This document shows positions 1-7,734 of a DNA stretch of 37,693 nt, piece after piece. Numbering within the stretch: position 1 is the first letter of the stretch; each line of letters begins with the position of its first letter. This DNA comes from Zoogloea sp. (GTDB taxonomy: Bacteria; Pseudomonadota; Gammaproteobacteria; Burkholderiales; Rhodocyclaceae): contig NZ_JAQVCN010000047.1 of assembly GCF_028689785.1 (NCBI RefSeq), positions 1 through 37,693 of the forward strand, in the 5' to 3' direction. The translations under genes were made by a program, and so were the position numbers. Under the pieces are notes generated by a model, which was given only the letters and a program-made list of their open reading frames with translations, was not told where the DNA came from and ran no database searches.

Positions 1-815
1 GGGATGGGCTGGGTGAACCACTTCTTGTAGATGGCCTCGGCTTCGCCGGAGGTCATGGTTTTGGCGATGGCGGCATCGACGAGCTTTTTGAAACCCGGGT
101 CGTCCTTTCTCATCATGCAGCCGTAGGCCTCGAAGCTCTGAGGCGTGCCGGTGACGGTCCAGTCGGCGGGTTTCTTGGCCTTGGCGAGCTCACCGTAGAG
201 AAGGGCGTCATCCATCATGAAGGCGACGGCGCGGCCGGTTTCCAGGGTGAGGAAGGACTCGCCGTGGTCCTTGGCGGAGATGATGCGCATGCCCAGGCTC
301 TTCTCCTCGTTCATCTTGCGGATGAGGCGCTCGGAGGTGGTGCCGGCGGTGGTGACCACATTCTTGCCGGCCAGGTCGGCGAAGTCCTTCACGCCGGAGT
401 CCTTCCTGGTCATCAGACGGGTGCCGATGATGAAGAGGGTGTTGGAGAAGGCGACCTGGCGGGCGCGTTCGGCGTTATGGGTGGTGGAGCCGCACTCGAT
501 GTCGACGGTGCCGTTCTGGATGAGGGGGATGCGGTTCTGGGAGGTAACGGGGGTGAGCTTGACGGCGAGGGCGGGGAGCTTGAGCTCGGCCTTGACGGCA
601 TCGACCACCTTGAGCATGAACTCCTGGGAGTAACCGACGACCTGCTGCTTGTCATCGTAGTACGAGAATGGGATGGACGATTCCCGATGCCCCAGGGAAA
701 TGGTGCCGCTGCTCTTGATCTTGGCCAGGGTGGCAGACTCCTGGGCGATGGCCGGCTGGACGAGGCTGGCGCACAGGGCCAGGGCGGTGAAGGCGGGGAT
801 GCGGATACAGGACAT
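1..815 (-). CDS. gltI: Glutamate/aspartate ABC transporter periplasmic binding protein GltI (3' end cut off by window)
   Basis: This is the periplasmic solute-binding component of the GltIJKL-type glutamate/aspartate importer. The reverse strand reads an uninterrupted 271 codons from an ATG at 815, preceded by a GGAGG ribosome-binding site, and runs off the window start. Residues 1 to about 22 form a signal peptide ending in a QPAIAQ-type cleavage region. The body shows GltI hallmarks: HRESSIPFSYYDD, VGYSQE, TSQNRIPL, ECGSTT, GTRL, RIISAKDHG, AVAFMMDDALL and EAYGCMMRKDDP. These match the E. coli protein as I remember it. E. coli GltI is about 302 residues, so only roughly the last 30 are missing. 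The permease and ATPase genes, if present, would lie outside the window. No regulatory site was recognised in the 117 bp upstream. Confidence 0.93.
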   Translation of the reverse strand, partial: MSCIRIPAFTALALCASLVQPAIAQESATLAKIKSSGTISLGHRESSIPFSYYDDKQQVVGYSQEFMLKVVDAVKAELKLPALAVKLTPVTSQNRIPLIQNGTVDIECGSTTHNAERARQVAFSNTLFIIGTRLMTRKDSGVKDFADLAGKNVVTTAGTTSERLIRKMNEEKSLGMRIISAKDHGESFLTLETGRAVAFMMDDALLYGELAKAKKPADWTVTGTPQSFEAYGCMMRKDDPGFKKLVDAAIAKTMTSGEAEAIYKKWFTQPI

Positions 816-932
816 GGGCAATTCCTCCGGATAAGGTCGAATGGCCACGCATGCGGGCGGGGCCGTCCGGGACAGGGCTTTGAATGCAAGCAGGGCCATT
901 GTAGCCCCAGCTTGCGTGCGCTGCGTCTGACC

Positions 933-1625
933 TCAGCGCAGCTGTTCCGCTTCGAAGCGGGCCACGGGCAGGCCGTTGGCCAGGAGTTCGAGGCTGGTGC
1001 CGGCCTGGATGCGGTGGGTGGCGCGGGACAGGGCGTCGAGGAAGCGCGTCTCCTGCTCGGCCTGTGTGCCGGGGCAGGCCATCCGGGTGGTGGCCAGGGG
1101 CAGTACGGTGAAGCCGCTCGGCCCCCAGCCACGATATTCTCCGTTGAGGCGGTTGCAGCCGGTCGATCCGGTCAGGCGTCCCTGCTCAGGGCTGAACTGC
1201 AGGAAGGGCGGTGTTCCTGCTGCGCTTACCGGCTGGCCTTCCAGACGTACCAGCCTCCAGCGGGCGCTGCTGAGCTCGGCGTGACGAGCACAGCCCCGGC
1301 CCTGCTCGACCCGGGCAAAGCGATCTACGACCAGAACCTCTTCGCGGCCGCTGCCTTCCTGGCGGGGGCGATTTTCTATGTGCCCGAGCAGGCTGACCCA
1401 CAGGGGGGCGCCGGGCTGGGCCGTGCCCGCCAGGTAGGCCCGTTCAAGCGCGGTGTTGTCGGCTTCCATGGCCACGGTCACGCGCTTGCCGGTGCGGCAG
1501 TCGGTCAGCACTCCGGTGTCGGCCAGGTGGATGTAGATCCCGTCGATGGGGCCGGACGGATTGGGGCCGGCTCCCAGGGTGGGATGGGCGGCGAGAATGA
1601 GGCTCAGGGCAAGGAAAAAGCGCAC
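933..1625 (-). CDS. META-domain (HslJ-like) secreted or envelope protein
   Basis: This 230-residue protein has a likely signal peptide (residues 1-18, ending HPTLGA). The start is a GTG at 1625, with GGAG seven bases upstream. Residues about 20-115 look like the small beta-barrel domain (NlpE/COG3650-like) that often precedes META domains. Residues about 120-225 are a META/HslJ domain, with the conserved pattern WRLVRLEGQPV, GSTGCNRLNGEY and LATTRMACPG. META proteins are periplasmic or membrane-associated, and some are linked to stress or antibiotic tolerance; the molecular role is generally unknown. The gene begins 27 bp after ftsH on the same strand, so the two may be co-transcribed. That would fit an envelope quality-control theme, but this is inference. 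Confidence 0.8.
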   Translation of the reverse strand: MRFFLALSLILAAHPTLGAGPNPSGPIDGIYIHLADTGVLTDCRTGKRVTVAMEADNTALERAYLAGTAQPGAPLWVSLLGHIENRPRQEGSGREEVLVVDRFARVEQGRGCARHAELSSARWRLVRLEGQPVSAAGTPPFLQFSPEQGRLTGSTGCNRLNGEYRGWGPSGFTVLPLATTRMACPGTQAEQETRFLDALSRATHRIQAGTSLELLANGLPVARFEAEQLR

Positions 1626-1652
1626 GACGGGCTCCGCTTGGGTAAGCCCGGA

Positions 1653-3473
1653 TTATGCCTCTGTCACCCGCTCGTGGATTGCCTTCAGGTCGCTTTCGTC
1701 GAGGGTTTCCCGAAGCAGCAGATCTCGGGCGGTTTCTTCCAGCACGTCGCGGCGCTGGGTCAGGATGCTGCTGCTGCGCTCAAAGGCCTGGGCAACGATG
1801 GTGCGCACGGCGCAGTCGATCTCCCGGGCCGTCTCCTCGGAATAGTTGCGCTCCTGCGGTGGGGCGGCCTGGCCGAGAAAGTTGCCGCGATCGCTCTCGT
1901 AGGCCACGTTGCCCAGTTGGACGTCCATGCCAAAGCGCATCACGATGGAGCGGGCGATGGAGGTGACCTTCTGGAGGTCGTCGGCGGCGCCGGTGGAAAC
2001 CTCGCCGAAGATCAACTGTTCGGCGGCCCGGCCGCCCAGCAGCACGGCCATTTTGTTCTCCAGTTCGGCGCGGGTCATCAGAAAGCGGTCTTCGGTGGGG
2101 CGCTGGATGGTGTAGCCCAGGGCACCAACGCCCCGCGGGATGATGCTGATCTTGTGCACCGGATCGGTGCCCGGCAGGCCCATGGCCACCAGGGCGTGGC
2201 CCATCTCGTGGTAGGCGACGACGGTGCGCTCGTGCTCGTTGAGCACCCGGTTCTTTTTCTCCAGGCCGGCAACGATGCGCTCCACCGCGACGGTGAAGTC
2301 TTCCACTGTGACCGATTCGCCGTTGCGGCGGGTGGCTACCAGCGCGGCTTCATTCACCAGGTTGGCCAGTTCGGCGCCGCTGAAGCCCGGAGTCAGGGCA
2401 GCGACCTTTTCGGCGTCCGTGTTGGCGGCGAGGGTGATCTTCTTCATGTGCACATCCAGTATGGCGATGCGGCCCTTCTTGTCGGGGCGGTCCACCAGCA
2501 CCTGGCGGTCGAAGCGCCCGGCACGCAGCAGGGCTGGGTCGAGGACTTCCGGCCGGTTGGTGGCGGCGAGCAGCACCAGGCCTGAAGACGAGTCGAAGCC
2601 GTCCAGCTCGACCAGCAACTGGTTGAGCGTCTGCTCCTTTTCGTCGTGGCCGCCGCCCATGCCACCGAAGGCGCCGCGGGCACGGCCCATGGCGTCCAGC
2701 TCGTCGATGAAAATGATCGCCGGCGCCTTGGCCCGGGCCTGTTCGAACAGGTCGCGCACCCGCGCTGCACCAACGCCGACAAACATCTCGACAAACTCGG
2801 AGCCCGAGATCGAGAAGAAGGGCACGCCGGCCTCACCGGCCACCGCTTTGGCCAGCAGGGTCTTGCCGGTGCCCGGGGGGCCGACCAGCAGCACACCCTT
2901 GGGAACACGCCCGCCCAGGCGTCCGGAAGCCTTTGGGTCCTTCAGAAAGCCGACCACCTCCTTGAGCTCGTCCTTGGCTTCGTCCACGCCGGCCACGTCC
3001 TCGAAGCTCACCCCCGTATTGGCCTCCACGTAGACCTTGGCTTTGCTCTTGCCGAGGTTCATGAAGCCGCCGCCCAGCCCCTGTTTGCCGGCGAACTTCT
3101 TCATCGCGAAGATCCAGATGCCGACGAAGATCACCGCCGGGAGCACCCAGCCGAGCAGATCCTTGAGGAAGGTGTTTTCCACCACCCCGGTGAACTTCAC
3201 GTCGTACTGGGCCAGGTCCTTGGCCAGGGAGGCGTCTACCCGGGTGGTGACGAACTTCTGCCGGCCATCCTGCAGGGGTTGCTTAAGGCTGCCCTGGATG
3301 GTGTTGTCGGCGATGGAAATCTCGGCCACCTCGCCGGCCTTCAGCAGGCGCTGGAATTCGCTGTAGGGCAAGGGCTCGACGGTGCGGACCTGCACCCACA
3401 GGTCGTGGAGGGTGAAGATCGCAAACAGGGCGAAGACGAAGTACCAAAGGCTGAATTGCGTTTTCTTTTCCAT
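1653..3473 (-). CDS. ftsH: FtsH-family ATP-dependent zinc metalloprotease, likely a paralogue
   Basis: This is a membrane-anchored AAA+ protease of 606 residues. Two transmembrane segments (about 9-23 and 108-123) flank a periplasmic domain. The AAA module has Walker A GPPGTGKT (198-205), Walker [10 protein letters not shown] (253-261) and the second region of homology ending RAGRFDRQ (about 317-323). The zinc site is HEMGH (422-426), with the third ligand in the TGAADD segment near 500. FtsH hexamers extract and degrade membrane and misfolded soluble proteins. The main housekeeping ftsH of proteobacteria usually sits next to rlmE; here the neighbours are a META protein and divergent prsT, and the motif is HEMGH rather than the common HEAGH. 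I therefore infer an accessory paralogue. The ribosome-binding site upstream of 3473 is weak. Confidence 0.95.
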   Translation of the reverse strand: MEKKTQFSLWYFVFALFAIFTLHDLWVQVRTVEPLPYSEFQRLLKAGEVAEISIADNTIQGSLKQPLQDGRQKFVTTRVDASLAKDLAQYDVKFTGVVENTFLKDLLGWVLPAVIFVGIWIFAMKKFAGKQGLGGGFMNLGKSKAKVYVEANTGVSFEDVAGVDEAKDELKEVVGFLKDPKASGRLGGRVPKGVLLVGPPGTGKTLLAKAVAGEAGVPFFSISGSEFVEMFVGVGAARVRDLFEQARAKAPAIIFIDELDAMGRARGAFGGMGGGHDEKEQTLNQLLVELDGFDSSSGLVLLAATNRPEVLDPALLRAGRFDRQVLVDRPDKKGRIAILDVHMKKITLAANTDAEKVAALTPGFSGAELANLVNEAALVATRRNGESVTVEDFTVAVERIVAGLEKKNRVLNEHERTVVAYHEMGHALVAMGLPGTDPVHKISIIPRGVGALGYTIQRPTEDRFLMTRAELENKMAVLLGGRAAEQLIFGEVSTGAADDLQKVTSIARSIVMRFGMDVQLGNVAYESDRGNFLGQAAPPQERNYSEETAREIDCAVRTIVAQAFERSSSILTQRRDVLEETARDLLLRETLDESDLKAIHERVTEA

Positions 3474-3674
3474 GATCCAGGGTCGAGGGCGGGAGCTTCC
3501 CCGCTATGTGGGGGCAGATCGCCGGGCTTCAAGAATCGGGGCGAAAATCGGTGCCTTGTGGCGGAGTGTTAAATTGTTACGGCGCGGGCGGCGCAGGATG
3601 TGGCCTTTGTCACAGGGGGGGGCAAGGCGGAGGCTCTATAACCCAAGTCATATCATCTCCCGCCTCTGTGCCCC

Positions 3675-6512
3675 ATGCCCGCTTCCGGCCGCACCTCCTC
3701 CTTCCGGTTTTCCCGCCAGATCCTTGCCGGCCTTGTGCTGGGGGCTGCCCTCACTGCTGGCGGGGCTCATGCTGCCCGTAGCGACAGTACCCAGGCCGCC
3801 CGCTACCACGAGGACGCAGTGGCCCGTCTGGCCCGCAACGATGTCGCCGGCGCCATCATCCAGGCCCGCAACGCGGTGCAAAAGGACAGCGGCCTGCTGG
3901 CGGCCCACCTGCTGCTGGGCAAGGCCTTGCTGCGCGACGGCCAGGCCGCCGCCGCCGAAGCCGAGTTCGAGATCGCCCTGCGCCTCGGGGCCAGCATGGC
4001 CGAGGTGGCGCAGCCCTATGGCACGGCGCTGATGATGTTTGGCAACAGCGAGAAGATTCTGGCCCGCATCAAGCCAGACGGTCTGGCCCCGGCGGCCCGG
4101 GCCGAAGTGCTGGCCATGCGCGCCACCGCCTACGCCGACCAGGGCGACACAAAGGCCGCCTGGCGCACGGTGGACGAGGCGAAGGCCGCCGACCCCCGTT
4201 CCTTGGCCCCCCTGCGCGCCGAGATCGACCTTGCCTTGCGCACCCGCGATACTCCCCGTGCGCGCAAGGCCCTGGATGCCGCCGCCGCCATGGCGCCCCG
4301 CGATGCCCAGCTTTTGCACCTGCAGGGCGTGCTGCAGCAGAGCGCGGGCAATGTCAGCGCCGCGCTCGACTACTTCGCCCAGGCCTTGAAGGCAGACCCC
4401 CGCCTGCTCGACAGCATGGTGGCCCGCGCCTCCTTGCTGATCGACCTGCAGCGCCCCGACGAGGCCATGCCCGACCTGGATCGGGCCGCCGCCCTCAGCC
4501 AACGCGAGCCCCGCGTGGCCTACTTGAAGAGCCTGATCTTCGCTGCCCGCGGCGACACCGGGGCGTCCCGGGCCCAGCTTGAAGAGGTGACTCGCCTGGT
4601 GGACGCCTTGCCCGAAACCTTCCTCGCCAGCCAGCCTCCGCTGCTGATGCTCGGCGGGCTGGCCAGCCAAGCCACCGGGCGCCTCGAACGGGCTAGAGCC
4701 CTGCTTGAACTTTACCTGCTGCGCCTGCCCGACGACCCTGCCGGTCGCAAGCTGCTCGCAGGCATCTACCTGTCCAGTGGAGACACCGCTCGGGTGGGTG
4801 ACCTGTTGGAGCCCATGCTGCGCTCCGGCGACGCCGACCCGCAGGTGCTTACTACCCTCGCTGCCCTGCGTATGCAGCAACGCCGTTACCGGGACGCCGC
4901 CGAGGCCTTGGAGCGTGCTGCCCGCCTGACTGGTGGTGATCCGGGCATCACCGCCCAGATGGGCTTTGCCCGGCTCGCCGGTCAGCAGGCCGACCTGGGG
5001 CTGGCGGCCCTGCGCAGCGCTTTTGACAAGGAGCCGGCCCAGCTCAAGGTGGCCGCCGCCCTGGTAACCCTCTATCTGCGCCGGGATGACCTGCGCAACG
5101 CCACCGCCGTGGCAGACACTCTGCTGCGACGCCTCCCCGCCGACGCCGCCGCCCACAACATCTCCGGTGCCGTGAAGGCCGCCGCCCATCGTCGCGCCGA
5201 CGCGCGCAGCGCCTATCTCAAGGCGCTGGCGCTGCAGCCTGGGCTGGTGCCGGCACGCCTCAACCTGGCACGCCTGGATGTCGCGGAAGGGCGTCTTGAC
5301 GAGGCCCGCCAGCGTCTCGCCACGCTGCTTCGGGAGGCGCCCGGCAACGTGCAGGCGCTCACCGAGATGGCGCGCCTCGAGAGCCATGCCGGCAGGCCGG
5401 CCGTGGCGCTGCCGCTGCTGGAAAAGGCCCAGGCCCTGATGCCGGGTGACACTGCGTCGGGGCTGGAGCTGCTGGCGGTCCATCAGCGCCTCGGCCAGCC
5501 GGGGGCGGCTCTTGGTCTGGCACAGAAGCTAGTGCGGGTGCGGCCCGATGATCCGACCGTGCTTGAGGCCCTTGGGCGTGCCCACCGGGCGGTGGGCGAG
5601 GGTACCCAAGCCCGGGCTGCCTTTGCCAGCCTGGCCCGGATGGTTGGGCCCGAGCCCCGCCAGCTGGTCGCGGTCGGGCAGCTCCAGCTGTCGGCTGGGG
5701 CGGCCAACGATGCCGGCGCGAGCGCCGAGAAGGCCTTGGCGGCCAAGCCCGGCTTCCCACCTGCGCTGACCCTGCAGGTAGAGGCGGAGATACTCGCCGG
5801 CAATCTGTCCCGTGCCGAAGCCCTGCAGCGTCAGCTGACAGCACGAGGGGGCAGCGAGGTTGATGCCTTGCGCCTGGCCGGTGACCTCGCCCTGGCCCGA
5901 CAGCGCGCGGCCGAGGCGGTGCGCTTTTACCAGGCGGCCTTCGACAAGGCGCCCTCCACGGCCCTGGCCCTGCGCAGCTTCAATGCGGCCTTCCTGGCCG
6001 GCGAGGGCGCGCGTGGTGTGGCCGTGCTGGAAAGCTGGCTGCGTCGGCAGCCTGAGGCGCTGCAGGCCCGGGCGGCGCTGGCGGAGGGCTATTTGCGCCT
6101 GGGCCAGTTGGCTCAGGCCCGGGCTGCCTACGAAGCCTTGCTGGTCCGTGACCCGCAGAACGCGGCGGCCGCCAATAACCTGGCCCAGGTGTTGATGCGG
6201 CTTAACGACGCGGGCGCCCTGCCCATGGCCGAACGGGCCGCCCGGCTCGCCCCGGCGGATGCCAATGCCCTGGATACCCTGGGCTGGCTGCAGGCACGCA
6301 GCGGTGCCCTGGACGTCAGTCTCAAGACCCTGCGCGAGGCACGTCTGCGTGCCCCGGAATCCCGCGATGTGCGCTACCACCTGGCCTGGGTGCTGCATCG
6401 CACCGGCCGGCGTGACGAGGCCCGTAATGAGCTGCTCGCAGCCCTCAGTGCCCGGGGTGTGTTCGAAAGCCAAGCCGAAGCCGAGGTGTTGCGCCGCGAG
6501 CTGGGGGTGTGA
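3675..6512 (+). CDS. prsT: XrtA/PEP-CTERM-system TPR-repeat protein (PrsT-like)
   Basis: This 945-residue protein has a signal peptide (about 1-33, ending GGAHA-AR) followed almost entirely by tetratricopeptide repeats, for example the helix pairs around AEAEFEIALRLG, ALDYFAQALKADP and ARAAYEALLVRDPQNAAAANNLAQ. The length and architecture match the PrsT family (TIGR02917-type, about 900 residues), which accompanies exosortase A, exopolysaccharide and PEP-CTERM export loci. PrsT proteins are usually described as lipoproteins; I see no lipobox cysteine here, so it appears to be released by signal peptidase I or the start differs. It is followed 153 bp later by a PEP-CTERM substrate gene, which supports the assignment. 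No exosortase gene is in the window. No convincing ribosome-binding site precedes the ATG. Confidence 0.85.
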   Translation: MPASGRTSSFRFSRQILAGLVLGAALTAGGAHAARSDSTQAARYHEDAVARLARNDVAGAIIQARNAVQKDSGLLAAHLLLGKALLRDGQAAAAEAEFEIALRLGASMAEVAQPYGTALMMFGNSEKILARIKPDGLAPAARAEVLAMRATAYADQGDTKAAWRTVDEAKAADPRSLAPLRAEIDLALRTRDTPRARKALDAAAAMAPRDAQLLHLQGVLQQSAGNVSAALDYFAQALKADPRLLDSMVARASLLIDLQRPDEAMPDLDRAAALSQREPRVAYLKSLIFAARGDTGASRAQLEEVTRLVDALPETFLASQPPLLMLGGLASQATGRLERARALLELYLLRLPDDPAGRKLLAGIYLSSGDTARVGDLLEPMLRSGDADPQVLTTLAALRMQQRRYRDAAEALERAARLTGGDPGITAQMGFARLAGQQADLGLAALRSAFDKEPAQLKVAAALVTLYLRRDDLRNATAVADTLLRRLPADAAAHNISGAVKAAAHRRADARSAYLKALALQPGLVPARLNLARLDVAEGRLDEARQRLATLLREAPGNVQALTEMARLESHAGRPAVALPLLEKAQALMPGDTASGLELLAVHQRLGQPGAALGLAQKLVRVRPDDPTVLEALGRAHRAVGEGTQARAAFASLARMVGPEPRQLVAVGQLQLSAGAANDAGASAEKALAAKPGFPPALTLQVEAEILAGNLSRAEALQRQLTARGGSEVDALRLAGDLALARQRAAEAVRFYQAAFDKAPSTALALRSFNAAFLAGEGARGVAVLESWLRRQPEALQARAALAEGYLRLGQLAQARAAYEALLVRDPQNAAAANNLAQVLMRLNDAGALPMAERAARLAPADANALDTLGWLQARSGALDVSLKTLREARLRAPESRDVRYHLAWVLHRTGRRDEARNELLAALSARGVFESQAEAEVLRRELGV

Positions 6513-6572
6513 GGAAACGTGTGTCGGGCAGCTTTACACCCCCGCCGGAAAAGGGGTGTCCTGAATAAAAAA

Positions 6573-6588
6573 TCTGTTAATTAACAGA
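6573..6588. repeat. Perfect 16-bp palindrome upstream of the sigma-54-type promoter
   Basis: The sequence TCTGTTAATTAACAGA is a perfect dyad in an AT-rich patch between prsT and the PEP-CTERM gene, ending 12 bp before the -24 element. It lacks the GC stem and T-run of an intrinsic terminator, so a protein-binding site is more likely. Enhancer-binding proteins normally bind farther upstream (about 80-150 bp), so it may instead be an operator or an IHF-like or AT-rich architectural site. Confidence 0.5.
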
Positions 6589-6600
6589 AATTTGTAAGAA

Positions 6601-6616
6601 TGGTTTGAATCTTGCG
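6601..6616 (+). promoter_or_regulatory. Sigma-54 (-24/-12) promoter for the PEP-CTERM gene
   Basis: TGGTTTG-AATC-TTGCG places GG (6602-6603) and GC (6614-6615) exactly 10 bases apart, matching the RpoN consensus TGGCACG-N4-TTGCW at the essential dinucleotides. Transcription would start near 6627, leaving a leader of about 39 nt before the ATG at 6666. RpoN with the PrsK/PrsR two-component pair is reported to drive PEP-CTERM genes in related floc-forming Rhodocyclales, which fits. Confidence 0.72.
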
Positions 6617-6665
6617 TTCAATTCTTATCAAAAGCTTAAAAACGGCAATTTCATCAAGGAAAAAC

Positions 6666-7508
6666 ATGACCACTCGATTTTCTCATTCCCTGGTGGCGAC
6701 CTTCCTTGCCCTGATCGGGATCACCGGCGCTCACGCCGCGACCAGCTGGAGTTTCACAGACGGTGGAAACCAGTCCGGATCGGGCGCCTTCGGAAATACG
6801 CGCACCTACACCGGCGACCTGGGCGGCAGCGTTACCCTTTCGGCCTGGTCGAACACCAAGAACAGTGCCACCGGCACCCAGAACGCCTACATCGAAAGTG
6901 CCTACCTGGGGGCTTACAGCGGCGGTCTCGGGGTGACCAACCGGGATGCAGGTACGGCCGGTGACACCAACGAGGGCACCATCCAGAACTCCACCTCCCC
7001 CGGGCATACGATGGACAACGATCAGCGCTTCGACTCGATGTTGTTCGACTTCGGGGCTGGTGCGTCGGTCACCCTTAAGACCGTAACGGTGGGGTGGTGG
7101 AAGACCGACGCTGACATGACGGTGCTGGCCTATACCGGCACCGGCAAGCCGACCTTCCTGTCAGCCAACGTCGGCTATTCAACCCTGCTGTCTAACGGCT
7201 GGAGCGTGGTGAAGGCATCGAATTCTGCGCATTACACCAACGCAGCCAATGGTGGTGTGTCCCAGTCCACCAATGCCTTGGGTTACAAGCCCCTGGCCGT
7301 GAATGACCTGAACATCAGCTCCCGCTACTGGCTGGTGGGTGCCTTGAACACCCTGGTGCAGTCCCTGCCCAGTGCAGATACGAGCAAGGATTTCATCAAG
7401 ATCGCCGGTGTGACCGGTGAATTTGGGCGGGTGCCCGAGCCGACCAGCGCCGTGCTGGCTGGTGGCGGCCTGCTTGGCTTGCTGGCCCTGCGCCGGCGCA
7501 GGAGCTGA
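6666..7508 (+). CDS. PEP-CTERM exosortase-dependent surface protein (XDP1-like)
   Basis: This 280-residue exported protein carries an N-terminal signal peptide (about 1-23, ending GAHA-AT) and a C-terminal sorting signal. The sorting signal is VPEPTS, a hydrophobic helix (AVLAGGGLLGLLAL), then RRRRS at the very end. Exosortase is expected to cleave near the PEP motif during transport. The middle region, with AWSNTKNS, AYLGAYSGGLGVTN, FDSMLFDFG and DMTVLAYTG, resembles the family annotated as exosortase-dependent surface protein XDP1; I recall this but cannot verify it. I chose the ATG at 6666 because AAGGA lies upstream and because an in-frame earlier start at 6612 would fall inside the -24/-12 promoter. 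It is followed by a strong terminator, so it is a single-gene unit. Relatives contribute to biofilm or floc matrix. Confidence 0.88.
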   Translation: MTTRFSHSLVATFLALIGITGAHAATSWSFTDGGNQSGSGAFGNTRTYTGDLGGSVTLSAWSNTKNSATGTQNAYIESAYLGAYSGGLGVTNRDAGTAGDTNEGTIQNSTSPGHTMDNDQRFDSMLFDFGAGASVTLKTVTVGWWKTDADMTVLAYTGTGKPTFLSANVGYSTLLSNGWSVVKASNSAHYTNAANGGVSQSTNALGYKPLAVNDLNISSRYWLVGALNTLVQSLPSADTSKDFIKIAGVTGEFGRVPEPTSAVLAGGGLLGLLALRRRRS

Positions 7509-7551
7509 CCGGCAGGTCAGCCTGTGCCTCGCGAGAGCACGGCAGCTTTGT

Positions 7552-7578
7552 ACGGCACCTTCGGGTGCCGTTTTCTTT
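7552..7578 (+). terminator. Intrinsic terminator after the PEP-CTERM gene
   Basis: An 8-bp perfect stem (ACGGCACC / GGTGCCGT) closed by a TTCG tetraloop (7560-7563) is followed by TTTCTTT, a textbook rho-independent terminator 43 bp after the stop codon. Confidence 0.9.
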
Positions 7579-7689
7579 GGGTGGCCTGTCATGAGGACCC
7601 TCCCGCCGCGGTTGATGTATCCGGAGGGCGCTGTTTGCTTCGTTCGTCGGATGGCACCGGGCCGGGGAGAGAGGCGGGGCGGATGAAAT

Positions 7690-7712
7690 GAAAAACGCCC
7701 CGGGTGGGGCGT
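7690..7712 (-). terminator. Intrinsic terminator of the rhlE gene
   Basis: Read on the minus strand, ACGCCCC / GGGGCGT form a 7-bp stem with an ACCC loop, followed by a run of T (AAAAA on the plus strand at 7691-7695). It lies 22 bp after the helicase stop codon. Confidence 0.85.
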
Positions 7713-7734
7713 CTTCGTGGGGGCTGTGTTGTGC

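Noticed and set aside
264-2585. Long plus-strand open frame of 773 codons across gltI, the META gene and ftsH
   Set aside because: It is antisense to three well-supported genes with recognisable domains; its low-complexity Gly/Ala/His composition is typical of a shadow frame in GC-rich DNA.
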